From CAVOBC01 sp963693635 (lineage in GTDB: Bacteria > Pseudomonadota > Gammaproteobacteria > Pseudomonadales > Azotimanducaceae): 9,456 nt of DNA. The DNA lies in contig CAVOBC010000169.1 of assembly GCA_963693635.1 (NCBI GenBank), positions 1-9,456 of the forward strand. The letters run 5' to 3'. Made by a program: the position numbers and the translations under genes. The notes below the pieces were generated by a model, which was not told the DNA's origin, ran no database searches, and saw only the letters and a program-made list of their open reading frames with translations. This document shows positions 1 through 7,514 of the stretch, piece after piece. Numbering within the stretch: the stretch's first letter is position 1; every line of letters starts with the position of its first letter.

Positions 1-638
1 TCTTGAAGATGGACACCCCGGGAATCGAGGTCAGGCCGCTGGTTGACATGACGATGGTCGCCAACTTCAACGAGGTATTTTTCACCGACGTGCGCGTGCC
101 CAAGGATCAAATCGTGGGTAAACGGGGTGAGGGCTGGTTGGTCGCCAACGCCATCCTCGGCCACGAACGCGACTCCTTGTCCACTCCAGATGCCATGTTG
201 AGCAGAGTTAACGCGTTGATTCGACTGATGAAGTCAGAGACGCTCAACGGCGACCGATTGATCGACAATCCGGTCTTTCGCAATCGTCTCATGGAGATAC
301 AGGGTCGCGTCATGGCCATGCGTTTCAATGAGATGCGGGTGCTGTCATCGCGCATCAATGAAGGCCAGGACGCCCGGATGGCACGAATGATTACGAAGCT
401 TCAGGGCACCGAGATCCGGCACGAACTTGAGGGTCTTGCGATTGACGTGATGGGGGAGATCGGCCTTGCCTACGGCGACAACCCTTATCTGCGCGGCAAC
501 GGTAGCTGGCAGTCCCAGTACATGTACTTTTTGGGTTTGATCATCGGCGGCGGCACCGCGCAGATTCAAAAGAACATCATTAGTGAGCGCGGACTCGGTA
601 TGCCACGGGAACCCCGGGTAGAAATCAGAGCATCATAG
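1..638 (+). CDS. Acyl-CoA dehydrogenase, catalytic-type subunit, C-terminal part (5' end outside window)
   Basis: This is the C-terminal 211 residues or so of an FAD-dependent acyl-CoA dehydrogenase. The reading frame is open from base 3 to the TAG at 636-638, and the usual N-terminal half (about 180-190 residues) lies left of the window, so the true start is not visible. What is seen: the end of the beta domain (FFTDVRVP near residue 26, then GEGWLVANAILGHER), the C-terminal helical domain, and the end motif GGGTAQIQKNIISERGLG. The helix-G glutamate (Glu55 of the fragment, codon 165-167, in LGHER) is present. The MCAD-type position near the end is Gly in IGGGT. This pattern is known for isovaleryl-CoA dehydrogenase and for the active chain of steroid side-chain dehydrogenases (ChsE/FadE26-like). 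MITKLQGTEIRHELEGLAIDV also resembles that group. The enzyme probably introduces the alpha,beta double bond into a bulky acyl-CoA and pairs with the next gene. The substrate is unknown. Confidence 0.93.
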   Translation, partial: LKMDTPGIEVRPLVDMTMVANFNEVFFTDVRVPKDQIVGKRGEGWLVANAILGHERDSLSTPDAMLSRVNALIRLMKSETLNGDRLIDNPVFRNRLMEIQGRVMAMRFNEMRVLSSRINEGQDARMARMITKLQGTEIRHELEGLAIDVMGEIGLAYGDNPYLRGNGSWQSQYMYFLGLIIGGGTAQIQKNIISERGLGMPREPRVEIRAS

Positions 639-642
639 GAGG
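637..642 (+). promoter_or_regulatory. Shine-Dalgarno AGGAGG for the second dehydrogenase gene
   Basis: A perfect AGGAGG sits five bases before the GTG at 648-650 and overlaps the stop codon of the upstream dehydrogenase gene. It fixes the GTG as the start. Ribosomes ending on the first gene would be placed directly on this site, which points to coupled, balanced synthesis of the two chains. Confidence 0.85.
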
Positions 643-647
643 CTGAC

Positions 648-1718
648 GTGGAATTTGGACTATCAGAAGAGCAGGTCCTTCTTGAGGACAGTGTCAGACG
701 CTTCCTAACGGATAAGGTGCCGTTGGATCGGGTTCGCCAGTTCGCTGACGACGCCAGTGATCACGGCGATGACATCTGGCGTGGCCTAACGGATCTGGGC
801 GTGACGGGCCTCCTGATACCAGAGGACAAGGGCGGCGTGGGTCTCAAGATGCTCGATGCGGTCGTGGTTGCGGAAGCGCTTGGTCGCCACGTTGTGCCAG
901 CCCCCTTTCTGGGATCGTCCGTGATTGCACCCCGGGCGTTGACGCTCGCCGGGCGAGGTGACGATGTGCTCGCGGCGGTTGCGACTGGAGAGCAGCGCGT
1001 CGGCATCGCGTTTGGCGAGGCGATTTCGGCTCGTGCGGATGCGGGCTTGCAGTATGACGGCGGTAAACTGAGCGGCAAGTCGTTGTTTGTTCTCGACTAT
1101 ACAGCCGACAAATATCTGGTGGCGACACCGGCGCGGCAAATCCTGCTCGTGGATGGCAGGGACTCCGGGCTCTCGTCGAGGGTATTGCCCACCGTCGATC
1201 GCACCCGACCGACCGGCGAACTGGTTTATGACCGCGTGGCCGCGGAACTTATATCGGATGATCCTGATCTCTTTGACGAGGTGTTGGACGCAGCGCGTGT
1301 AACCCTCGCAGCAGACTCACTGGGCGCAGCGCAGGAGATGCTTGATCAGTCAGTCGCTTATGCCGGACAACGTGAGCAATTCAACCGGGTGATCGCGTCG
1401 TTCCAGGCGGTTAAGCACATGTGCGCAGAAATGGTCGCAAGGCTCGAGCCGTGTCGGAGCATGGTCTGGTTTGCCGGCTACGCGCTGGACGATGCCAAGG
1501 ATGAGTCCCGGCTAACCGCCTGTCATACCAAAGCGCACGTGCAGGAGATGGGCAAATTTGTGAGCCGCACGGCGACCGAGGTGCATGGCGGCATGGGCTT
1601 CACGGACCTCGTCGGTCTGCACTACTGGTTCAAGCGAATTGGCTTCAACCGTCAGGTGCTGGGCTCGCCCGAGATGCTGCGAGAAGAAGCGGCGGCCCTG
1701 CAGGGTCTCGCCGCCTGA
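648..1718 (+). CDS. Acyl-CoA dehydrogenase family protein, probable non-catalytic partner subunit
   Basis: A 356-residue acyl-CoA dehydrogenase paralogue, somewhat short for the family (about 380-400), as in the smaller chains of heteromeric dehydrogenases. Domain order is normal: an N-terminal helical domain (from MEFGLSEEQ, with PEDKGGVGL at 58-66), a beta domain (about 115-200), and a C-terminal helical domain with QREQFNR (241-247), SFQAVKH (251-257) and HGGMGFTD (313-320). These C-terminal motifs normally help bind FAD across the dimer interface. By eye alignment the helix-G catalytic Glu is Ala216, and the MCAD-type Glu position before GSPEMLR (339-345) is Leu338, so this chain has no evident catalytic base. 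It starts with GTG at 648, nine bases after the upstream gene, with an ideal ribosome site. I infer it forms a heterotetramer with the upstream product, as in FadE28-FadE29 or the bile-acid enzyme Scd1AB. The exact substrate cannot be told. Confidence 0.92.
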   Translation: MEFGLSEEQVLLEDSVRRFLTDKVPLDRVRQFADDASDHGDDIWRGLTDLGVTGLLIPEDKGGVGLKMLDAVVVAEALGRHVVPAPFLGSSVIAPRALTLAGRGDDVLAAVATGEQRVGIAFGEAISARADAGLQYDGGKLSGKSLFVLDYTADKYLVATPARQILLVDGRDSGLSSRVLPTVDRTRPTGELVYDRVAAELISDDPDLFDEVLDAARVTLAADSLGAAQEMLDQSVAYAGQREQFNRVIASFQAVKHMCAEMVARLEPCRSMVWFAGYALDDAKDESRLTACHTKAHVQEMGKFVSRTATEVHGGMGFTDLVGLHYWFKRIGFNRQVLGSPEMLREEAAALQGLAA

Positions 1719-1741
1719 TTGGCCGGCGGGTGTCGCGGACG

Positions 1742-1771
1742 TCATTTGGCCTCATTTACCCTCATTTGGCA
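1742..1771 (+). repeat. Three tandem 10-bp repeats of type TCATTTGGCC
   Basis: Three head-to-tail copies of a 10-base unit (tcatttggcc, tcatttaccc, tcatttggca) lie between the dehydrogenase stop codon and the terminator stem. The first and third copies match at nine of ten bases. The last copy runs into the left arm of the terminator hairpin. No function is known to me. It may be local duplication next to the terminator. Confidence 0.6.
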
Positions 1772-1803
1772 GGAGTGCTGAACAATGCACTCCTGCACTT
1801 TTT
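1769..1803 (+). terminator. Rho-independent terminator of the dehydrogenase operon
   Basis: A perfect 10-bp inverted repeat (GCAGGAGTGC at 1769-1778 and GCACTCCTGC at 1787-1796) encloses an 8-base loop and is followed by a T-rich run (ACTTTTT) on the + strand. It lies about 50 bases after the stop codon of the second dehydrogenase gene, so it ends that transcript. On the - strand the stem is not followed by a T run, so it is not an obvious intrinsic terminator for the convergent CoA-transferase gene. Confidence 0.88.
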
Positions 1804-1826
1804 CAGAGTCGCGGGCCGCCCCGCAT

Positions 1827-1869
1827 GCGCCATCCCACACTGTCTCACCAACGTAGGGAGAGATGGCGC
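1827..1869. repeat. Inverted repeat with 8-bp perfect arms near the CoA-transferase stop
   Basis: GCGCCATC (1827-1834) and GATGGCGC (1862-1869) are perfect inverted copies separated by 27 bases. The right arm ends two bases from the stop codon of the CoA-transferase gene. Inner bases (CC with GG beyond a small bulge) could lengthen the stem. No T run follows on either strand, so it is not a classic intrinsic terminator. It could protect the 3' end of the - strand transcript or be chance. Confidence 0.45.
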
Positions 1870-1870
1870 T

Positions 1871-4117
1871 TCATCGGTCGCGCGCTGGCTCTGACCAGAG
1901 GGTGCCGTCGTCATACAGGGTTGTGATGTCATCGTCAGAGTAGCCGGCTTCGCTGCACAGGGCACGCGTGTGAGACCCGCCTTTGACGGCTGCGCCAAGT
2001 GTGACCGGTGAGCGCGAGAACTGAATCATGCTGCCGTGTCGGTAGTAATCGCCGATGTCCGCGTGGTTGACCTTCTGCATCATCGTTGAGTCTTCGTGGC
2101 TCTCGCGGTAGAAGAACTCCGACATGTCGCAGTCCCATGCGTCAACGCAGCCGATGCCGAGCGGATTGAGCGTTGCTTCAAGGTCGTGACTGGTGTGGCC
2201 CACGAGCAGTTCTGCGATCCGGTCGCCGAGCCCGCCGGACGAGCTAAAGGGGTCAGGGTAGAGTTCAGCGAGGCCGGTATTCATGGCCTGACAGAAGCGC
2301 AGCCACTCGTCTTGTTGCAACATCCCCAGGAACACCCAGCCGTCGGCACTGGGATACAAACTGTAGAGCGGGTGTGTGCCCTTCAGCTTGTCATCGAGCG
2401 GACGACGCGGGGGCTTTTCGGAGTATGTGAGGCAGTCGTCGAAATTGGCATACGCGTTGGCACCAAACATGTCGACGAAGATCTGCTGCCCGTGGCCAGT
2501 ACGCTGGCGGGCGACGAGGCCGAGCAAGGTCGATGCGCAGACGACCATCGAGGTGTTAGGGTCCGGGTTGACCTCATTGGCCCGCATGAGCCGCCGGGCA
2601 GCTTCGCGCAACTCATCGAGATCCTCAATCAGATCCGTTCTGACACCCCCCGATTGATGCAGTGCACCGCCCATAGCGGCGCCCGGAATCGGATGAGTCG
2701 AAGGCCTTTTTGCACCGGGACCGAGCGGGCCGTAGCCATTCGACTGCAGATAGATGAGCCCCGGGTTTCCGGCAGACAGCGTCTCATAGTCGATGCCGAG
2801 TTTTTCCGGAACGCCCGGCCGGAAGTTGTGAATCACAACATCAGCACTCGCGGCTAGCTGCTGCACGATCTTCTGGCCAACCGGTGATTTCAGATTGACG
2901 CCAATGCTCTCTTTGTTCTGGTTGCACCGGATGGACCCCAGTCCGCCCATGTTGCGGAATGGATCGCCCCCTGGCGGTTCAACTTTGATGACCCGGGCAC
3001 CGAGGTCTGCGAGGAATGATGCGCCCAGTGGCGCTGCGATGATCGTCGACAATTCGAGCACGGTCAGCCCAGCGAGCGGCGGTGCCGGTTCCCCGCCGCT
3101 CCGGGGAAGTGCGGGTGCCGGCCGCTGCGATGGCACCATCCGTGCAACGCGACCGAGTTGCTTGCTGCCATCGGCCCCCTCGGTCACGTAGTAGTTGTTG
3201 ACGAGATCAGCGTCTGCAAGCGCCGCCTCGGCCGTTTGATAGGGCCCGGCGGCAATCCCGCCGTCGGTGACAAACCGATCGAGCCATTCTGCGCGAGGTT
3301 TGTCCTGCATGCGCCGCAGTAGCGCATTGCGGAAGGCCTCGACATCGTCGCTGGTTGCATCCGGTCCAGGCGCCCGGTCAGTGAGCCCGGTCGCATTCAG
3401 AAAGTTCTGTTGCAGATGTGCGAGCAGGTTGCCCATCTGTAGCCACTTGCCGTCGGCACACTGGGCGGGGTGGTAATTGAGCGGAGGCATGATCTTGAAG
3501 GGGTCGGGCCGCACCCGTTGCTTGCCGGGGTTCTTTGCCTGAAGTTGCAGAGACAGCGAACCACCCATGTCGTATGGCATGAGAGCGCGCGTCATCTGGG
3601 TGCTGACCTTTTGGCCCTTGCCGCTGCGTTCCCGCTCGATGAGTGCCGACATAATCGCGCTCACGCTGTTCTGGGAAGTGGCGTGGGTCAATACCTGAAC
3701 AGAGGAGAAGACGGGGCCAGGTTCGGGATGTATACCCTCGAGTGTCTTCATGCGGCCCGTCTTGGCAGAGATGACGCCTTCATAGAGCGGCAGGCCATCG
3801 ATACCTGAGGATATCTCGCAGCCGATCAGCGCTCGATTGTTCGCTGCGAGTTGCTCGTAGTCCTGCGGCGTGAACGTATCCCAGACGACGACGTCTGCTG
3901 TCTCTACGAGTTGGGCCAGGCGCGCCGGATCGTGCGGGAGGACATCTTTTCCCCGGGTCCACATGGCTGCAGCCGGGTGGTCCGCGAAGGCGTCGCCCGA
4001 CGGCGGCAGGAGACGGGTAACCGTCGCTCCAAAGTCGGCGAGAATCATGGTGGCGAGTCCGCCGACGGGGCCCTGGGTCACGTCGATGACAGTCAGTCCT
4101 TCAAGTGCATCGGTCAT
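1871..4117 (-). CDS. CaiB/BaiF (class III) CoA-transferase, tandem two-domain fusion
   Basis: A cytosolic-type protein of 748 residues, about twice the usual 380-430, made of two CaiB/BaiF domains. Domain 1 (about 1-330) opens with LEGLTVIDVTQGPVGG, and domain 2 (about 346-748) with LAGLTVLELSTIIAAPLGAS after a Pro/Ala-rich linker near 330-347. Domain 2 keeps ADLGARVIKVEPPGGDPFR (about 370-388), NFRPGV (431-436), RTGHGQ (539-544) and the C-terminal GSHTRAL region. The family moves CoA between acyl groups through an aspartyl-CoA intermediate. By eye alignment with formyl-CoA transferase, that Asp is Glu113 in domain 1 (LYEGVISAKTG) and His475 in domain 2 (RPSTHPIPGAAMGG). Activity may therefore depend on Glu113, or the chemistry may differ. 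ATG at 4115-4117 has GGAG five bases upstream. The gene converges on the dehydrogenases and lies 128 bp after the RND gene on the same strand. It may supply an acyl-CoA to the dehydrogenase pair, but the substrate is unknown. Confidence 0.92.
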   Translation of the reverse strand: MTDALEGLTVIDVTQGPVGGLATMILADFGATVTRLLPPSGDAFADHPAAAMWTRGKDVLPHDPARLAQLVETADVVVWDTFTPQDYEQLAANNRALIGCEISSGIDGLPLYEGVISAKTGRMKTLEGIHPEPGPVFSSVQVLTHATSQNSVSAIMSALIERERSGKGQKVSTQMTRALMPYDMGGSLSLQLQAKNPGKQRVRPDPFKIMPPLNYHPAQCADGKWLQMGNLLAHLQQNFLNATGLTDRAPGPDATSDDVEAFRNALLRRMQDKPRAEWLDRFVTDGGIAAGPYQTAEAALADADLVNNYYVTEGADGSKQLGRVARMVPSQRPAPALPRSGGEPAPPLAGLTVLELSTIIAAPLGASFLADLGARVIKVEPPGGDPFRNMGGLGSIRCNQNKESIGVNLKSPVGQKIVQQLAASADVVIHNFRPGVPEKLGIDYETLSAGNPGLIYLQSNGYGPLGPGAKRPSTHPIPGAAMGGALHQSGGVRTDLIEDLDELREAARRLMRANEVNPDPNTSMVVCASTLLGLVARQRTGHGQQIFVDMFGANAYANFDDCLTYSEKPPRRPLDDKLKGTHPLYSLYPSADGWVFLGMLQQDEWLRFCQAMNTGLAELYPDPFSSSGGLGDRIAELLVGHTSHDLEATLNPLGIGCVDAWDCDMSEFFYRESHEDSTMMQKVNHADIGDYYRHGSMIQFSRSPVTLGAAVKGGSHTRALCSEAGYSDDDITTLYDDGTLWSEPARDR

Positions 4118-4245
4118 GGCGACTCCGGGGGGCAGTACCTGTTGAGTTCCTGTTGGTTTGGCGTGTCCCTGGCTTCGTCTATGAAGCAGATGAATTCAGT
4201 GACACCGATGTCGTCTTCCTACAAGGGCAGTAACTTACGCGATGT

Positions 4246-7200
4246 TTAGCCGCCCCGGGACGCCGCCGGTGCAACATCATGGTCGTCCCCTTTCGCATCC
4301 TGGTCATCGCGAGGAGGCTGCGTGGGGTCAGAATCGATGCCCCAGAACGCGAACCAGTCTTCCATCATGAGGTACAGGCTCGGGACCAGGAACAGTGTGA
4401 TCGCGGTCGCGAAGAGCACGCCAAACGCGAGGGATATCGCCATGGGGATAAACATGAACGTTTCCGGGTCCTTGTTTGTCATCAGAGGGATGAGACCAAC
4501 GAACGTGGTTGCTGAGGTCAGGAGGATCGGTCTGAATCGCACCACGCCCGCCATCGCAACTGCCTCGAACACCGGAACACCGTCCCGGCGTCTGCGGTTG
4601 ATGTAGTCCACAAGAACCAGCGAAGCGTTCACCACGACACCTGATAGCGCAATGATTCCTAACATCGAGAAGAAGATCAGGTTCCAGCCCATGATGAAGT
4701 GGCCGATGATCGCACCGACTGCACCAAACGGAATCACGCTCATAATGACGAGCGGCTGAATGTATGACTTGAGCGGAATCGCAAGCAGGGCATAGATGAT
4801 CATCAGTGCCAGCGGCACAGTCGCGGCGAGACTGCCGAGGGCCTTGCTGCGTTCTTCCTGCTCGCCACCGAGGGAATAGCGTACACCCGGAAAGCGGGCG
4901 TTCTGACAGCGATTTTTGGGATCGCTGATGCTGGAGCCGCGTTCGCACAGGTTCCGGCCGACGGCGGACATGATTTCCTCGGGCGTGATGACCGATCGGT
5001 CGACCTCCCCGACGACATCGACCACACGTTGCTGGTCGACACGCTTGATCGACGAGTAGCCCCTGCCGTATTTAACCTCGGCGACCGTACCAAATGGCAC
5101 TTCGCTGCCGTCGCTGGTGCGAATTCGCATCTCTTCGAGATTGCCGAGTGACTTACGTTCGTCCTCCGGATAGCGAACCATTACCCTGACATCGTCTGTG
5201 CCACGTTGGATGCGTTGCGCTTCTTCACCATAAAAAGCTTGTCGGACCTGTCGCGCCAGGTCATTTAGCGTGAGCCCAAGCGGCTTTGCCGAAGGCAGGA
5301 TGTCGAGGCGGACTTCCTGCTTGCCGGCGCGGAACGAATCGGAGAGGTCCATGACGCCGGGATAGGTCGCAAGGTCCTCACGCAACGCAGCGGCGGCGAT
5401 GCGCAATTCCTCGACATCGCGTCCGGTCAGTTCGAACTTGAGCGACTCACCCGCGCTGAAGGTGTTTGACGTGAACGTCAGCTCGACAGCATCCGGAATC
5501 GGGCCCACCGCGGCCCGCCAACGGTCCGCAATTTCGGTCGACGAAAGGCCCGGGCGTTGTTCAATCGGGATCAGGTCGATGACGACCTCCGCTAGATGGC
5601 TGCCACCGGCCGAGCGACTGGGTGGACCGTTCGACCGGGCAGCCTTGACGCCGATCGACGAAAAGGTGTGTTTGATGGTGTTTACGCCTTTGGGCAGGCC
5701 GAGTTCGCGGTCGAACTCGGCCCCGAGTTCAAGCGCCGCGCGTTCGATCTGGGCGGCACCATTTTTGGTCAGGTCCACCTGAACCCCTTCAGGCATCGTC
5801 AGCGTTGCAAAAACGCGGTCGCCTTCGATGGCGGGAAAGAATTGGAAAACCACGCGGCCGCTAAATATCAGGGCGATTGCGAGGATGAGCACGCTGGTGC
5901 CCACGGCCCAGGTAATCCAGCGCCATTCAAGCGAAGCGCGCAGCGCAGGCTGGTAGACCTGCGAACCAACGGTCTCGAGTCCATTCAGGAAGAAACCCTG
6001 GAAGCGGATCCACTTTTGCACGAATGCGCTCTTCTCGCCCAGATAACCGCTGGTTTTACGATGGGCAAGGTGGGCAGGTAGGATCATCTGCGACTCAAGG
6101 ACACTGAAGACAAGACAGATGATCACGACCCAGCCGATGACCTGAAAGAATGCGCCCATACGCCCGTCGACGATCAGGATGGGGAGGAAGGCCGCAATGG
6201 TTGTGAGTACACCGAATATAACCGGGACGCTGACTTCGAATGTGCCCTGCACAGCCGCCTCGGCCTGGCTCCCGTCAATCGCTTCGTGGGCGAAGATGCG
6301 CTCGCCGACCACGATCGCGTCGTCGACCACGATGCCGAGGACAAGAATAAAGGCGAGCACCGTGATCGAACTGATGCTGATGCCCGCGAACGGGAAAATC
6401 CAGATAGCGCCGAGGACCGCGATCGGAATGCCTGCGGCGACCCACATCGCAACCTTGAACCGCAAAAATAGCGTGAGAATGAGCAGGACCAGTGCCAGGC
6501 CCATGTAGGCGTTGCCGGTCAAGGCGCTGATGCGGCGCTCAAGTGACACCGATTCGTCGCTCCAGACGGTCACTTTAATGCCACGGGGCAGCGTGGGCCG
6601 AACCCGCTCAATGTACTCCCTGACATTGGCCGCGGCGATGATTGTGTCTTCTTTGCCGACCCGGTACACGGTGACCATCACGCCGGGTTCGCCGTCGAAC
6701 TTCGCGGACAGGTAACCTTCCTGGAAAGCGTCGCGAACGGTCGCAATCTCACCCAGTGTCACGTTCGATCCGTCTGGACGGGTAACGACGATGATGTCGG
6801 CGAATTCGGCGCCCCGATATGCCTGGCCTTTACTCCGCAGTAGAATCTCGCCGCCGTCCGTCTTGATCGACCCCGCAGGCAGGTCGAGGGAAGATCGTCT
6901 GATTGCGTCGGCGACGGAAGCGAGGGTCAGGTTGAATTGCCGCAACGTTTGTTCGCCCACCTCGATCGATATCTCATACGGTCGCGCGTAATTGACCGAG
7001 ACTTGCGAGACCTCGTCCAGACTGGAAATCCCGTCCCGGAGCTTCTCCCCCAGCAGTTTGAGCGTGACGGGATCGGTATCGCCAGAAACAGCAACCGTAA
7101 TCGTCTGGCCGGTGAAGTTCAGGAGCGAGACGAGGGGCTTTTCGGTCTCGCGGGGGAAGGTCGAAATGCCGTCGACCTTGCTCTTGATCTCGTTCAGCGC

Positions 7201-7512
7201 CAGCGTGTAGTCCGAATCCTGCATGAGGGAGACCATCACCGAGCAGGCGCCTTCCCCGGCGTTGGAGTTGACCTTGTCGATACCGAGAGTGCCTTCGATC
7301 GCCTCCTCGATTCGCACGCAGACGGCCTCCTCGACCTCCTCTGGGGTAGCGCCAAGATACGGCACCATGATTTGGACAATCCCGACTTCGATGTTCGGGA
7401 ATTCTTCCTTGTGCATGCTCCCGAGCGAGATGACGCCGCCCGCGAGGAAGATCATCATCATGAGATTGGCGGCGACCGGGTTGCCGACAAACCAGCGGAT
7501 TATTCTCTCCAC
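4246..7512 (-). CDS. RND-family efflux transporter, inner-membrane pump subunit (AcrB-type)
   Basis: A 1088-residue proton-driven pump of the HAE-type RND family. The layout is complete: TM1 (about 14-31), a first periplasmic porter loop (32-335), TM2-TM6 (about 337-478), TM7 (532-550), a second periplasmic loop (552-893), TM8-TM12 (about 894-1050), and an acidic hydrophilic tail. The TM4 proton-relay Asp pair is present in LGIVVDDAIVVGE (Asp397-Asp398). The TM10 Lys of AcrB is replaced by Asn962 (SGVVVNASLVLVDY), a change I recall from other RND subgroups. An unusual stretch with two Cys (856 and 869) sits just before the TM8 side. GTG start at 7512 gives the typical N terminus ERIIRWFVGNPVAANL, and it lies two bases after the adaptor stop, so translation is probably coupled. 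It needs the adjacent adaptor and an outer-membrane channel encoded elsewhere. The cargo is probably lipophilic or amphiphilic, but this is inferred only from family and context. Confidence 0.95.
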   Translation of the reverse strand: MERIIRWFVGNPVAANLMMMIFLAGGVISLGSMHKEEFPNIEVGIVQIMVPYLGATPEEVEEAVCVRIEEAIEGTLGIDKVNSNAGEGACSVMVSLMQDSDYTLALNEIKSKVDGISTFPRETEKPLVSLLNFTGQTITVAVSGDTDPVTLKLLGEKLRDGISSLDEVSQVSVNYARPYEISIEVGEQTLRQFNLTLASVADAIRRSSLDLPAGSIKTDGGEILLRSKGQAYRGAEFADIIVVTRPDGSNVTLGEIATVRDAFQEGYLSAKFDGEPGVMVTVYRVGKEDTIIAAANVREYIERVRPTLPRGIKVTVWSDESVSLERRISALTGNAYMGLALVLLILTLFLRFKVAMWVAAGIPIAVLGAIWIFPFAGISISSITVLAFILVLGIVVDDAIVVGERIFAHEAIDGSQAEAAVQGTFEVSVPVIFGVLTTIAAFLPILIVDGRMGAFFQVIGWVVIICLVFSVLESQMILPAHLAHRKTSGYLGEKSAFVQKWIRFQGFFLNGLETVGSQVYQPALRASLEWRWITWAVGTSVLILAIALIFSGRVVFQFFPAIEGDRVFATLTMPEGVQVDLTKNGAAQIERAALELGAEFDRELGLPKGVNTIKHTFSSIGVKAARSNGPPSRSAGGSHLAEVVIDLIPIEQRPGLSSTEIADRWRAAVGPIPDAVELTFTSNTFSAGESLKFELTGRDVEELRIAAAALREDLATYPGVMDLSDSFRAGKQEVRLDILPSAKPLGLTLNDLARQVRQAFYGEEAQRIQRGTDDVRVMVRYPEDERKSLGNLEEMRIRTSDGSEVPFGTVAEVKYGRGYSSIKRVDQQRVVDVVGEVDRSVITPEEIMSAVGRNLCERGSSISDPKNRCQNARFPGVRYSLGGEQEERSKALGSLAATVPLALMIIYALLAIPLKSYIQPLVIMSVIPFGAVGAIIGHFIMGWNLIFFSMLGIIALSGVVVNASLVLVDYINRRRRDGVPVFEAVAMAGVVRFRPILLTSATTFVGLIPLMTNKDPETFMFIPMAISLAFGVLFATAITLFLVPSLYLMMEDWFAFWGIDSDPTQPPRDDQDAKGDDHDVAPAASRGG

Positions 7513-7514
7513 GA

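Noticed and set aside
2096..2857. Open frame of 253 codons on the + strand
   Set aside because: It is antisense to the CoA-transferase gene, has no recognisable motif, and is explained by codon bias of the real gene.
4172..4187. Small hairpin GCTTC-6-GAAGC between the pump and CoA-transferase genes
   Set aside because: The stem is only five pairs with no T run on the - strand, so it is not a credible terminator. I see no clear promoter in this 128-bp gap either.
4130..4232. Direct repeat GGGCAGTA at 4130-4137 and 4225-4232
   Set aside because: Eight bases in two copies 95 bp apart is within chance for this composition, and nothing links them to a known site.
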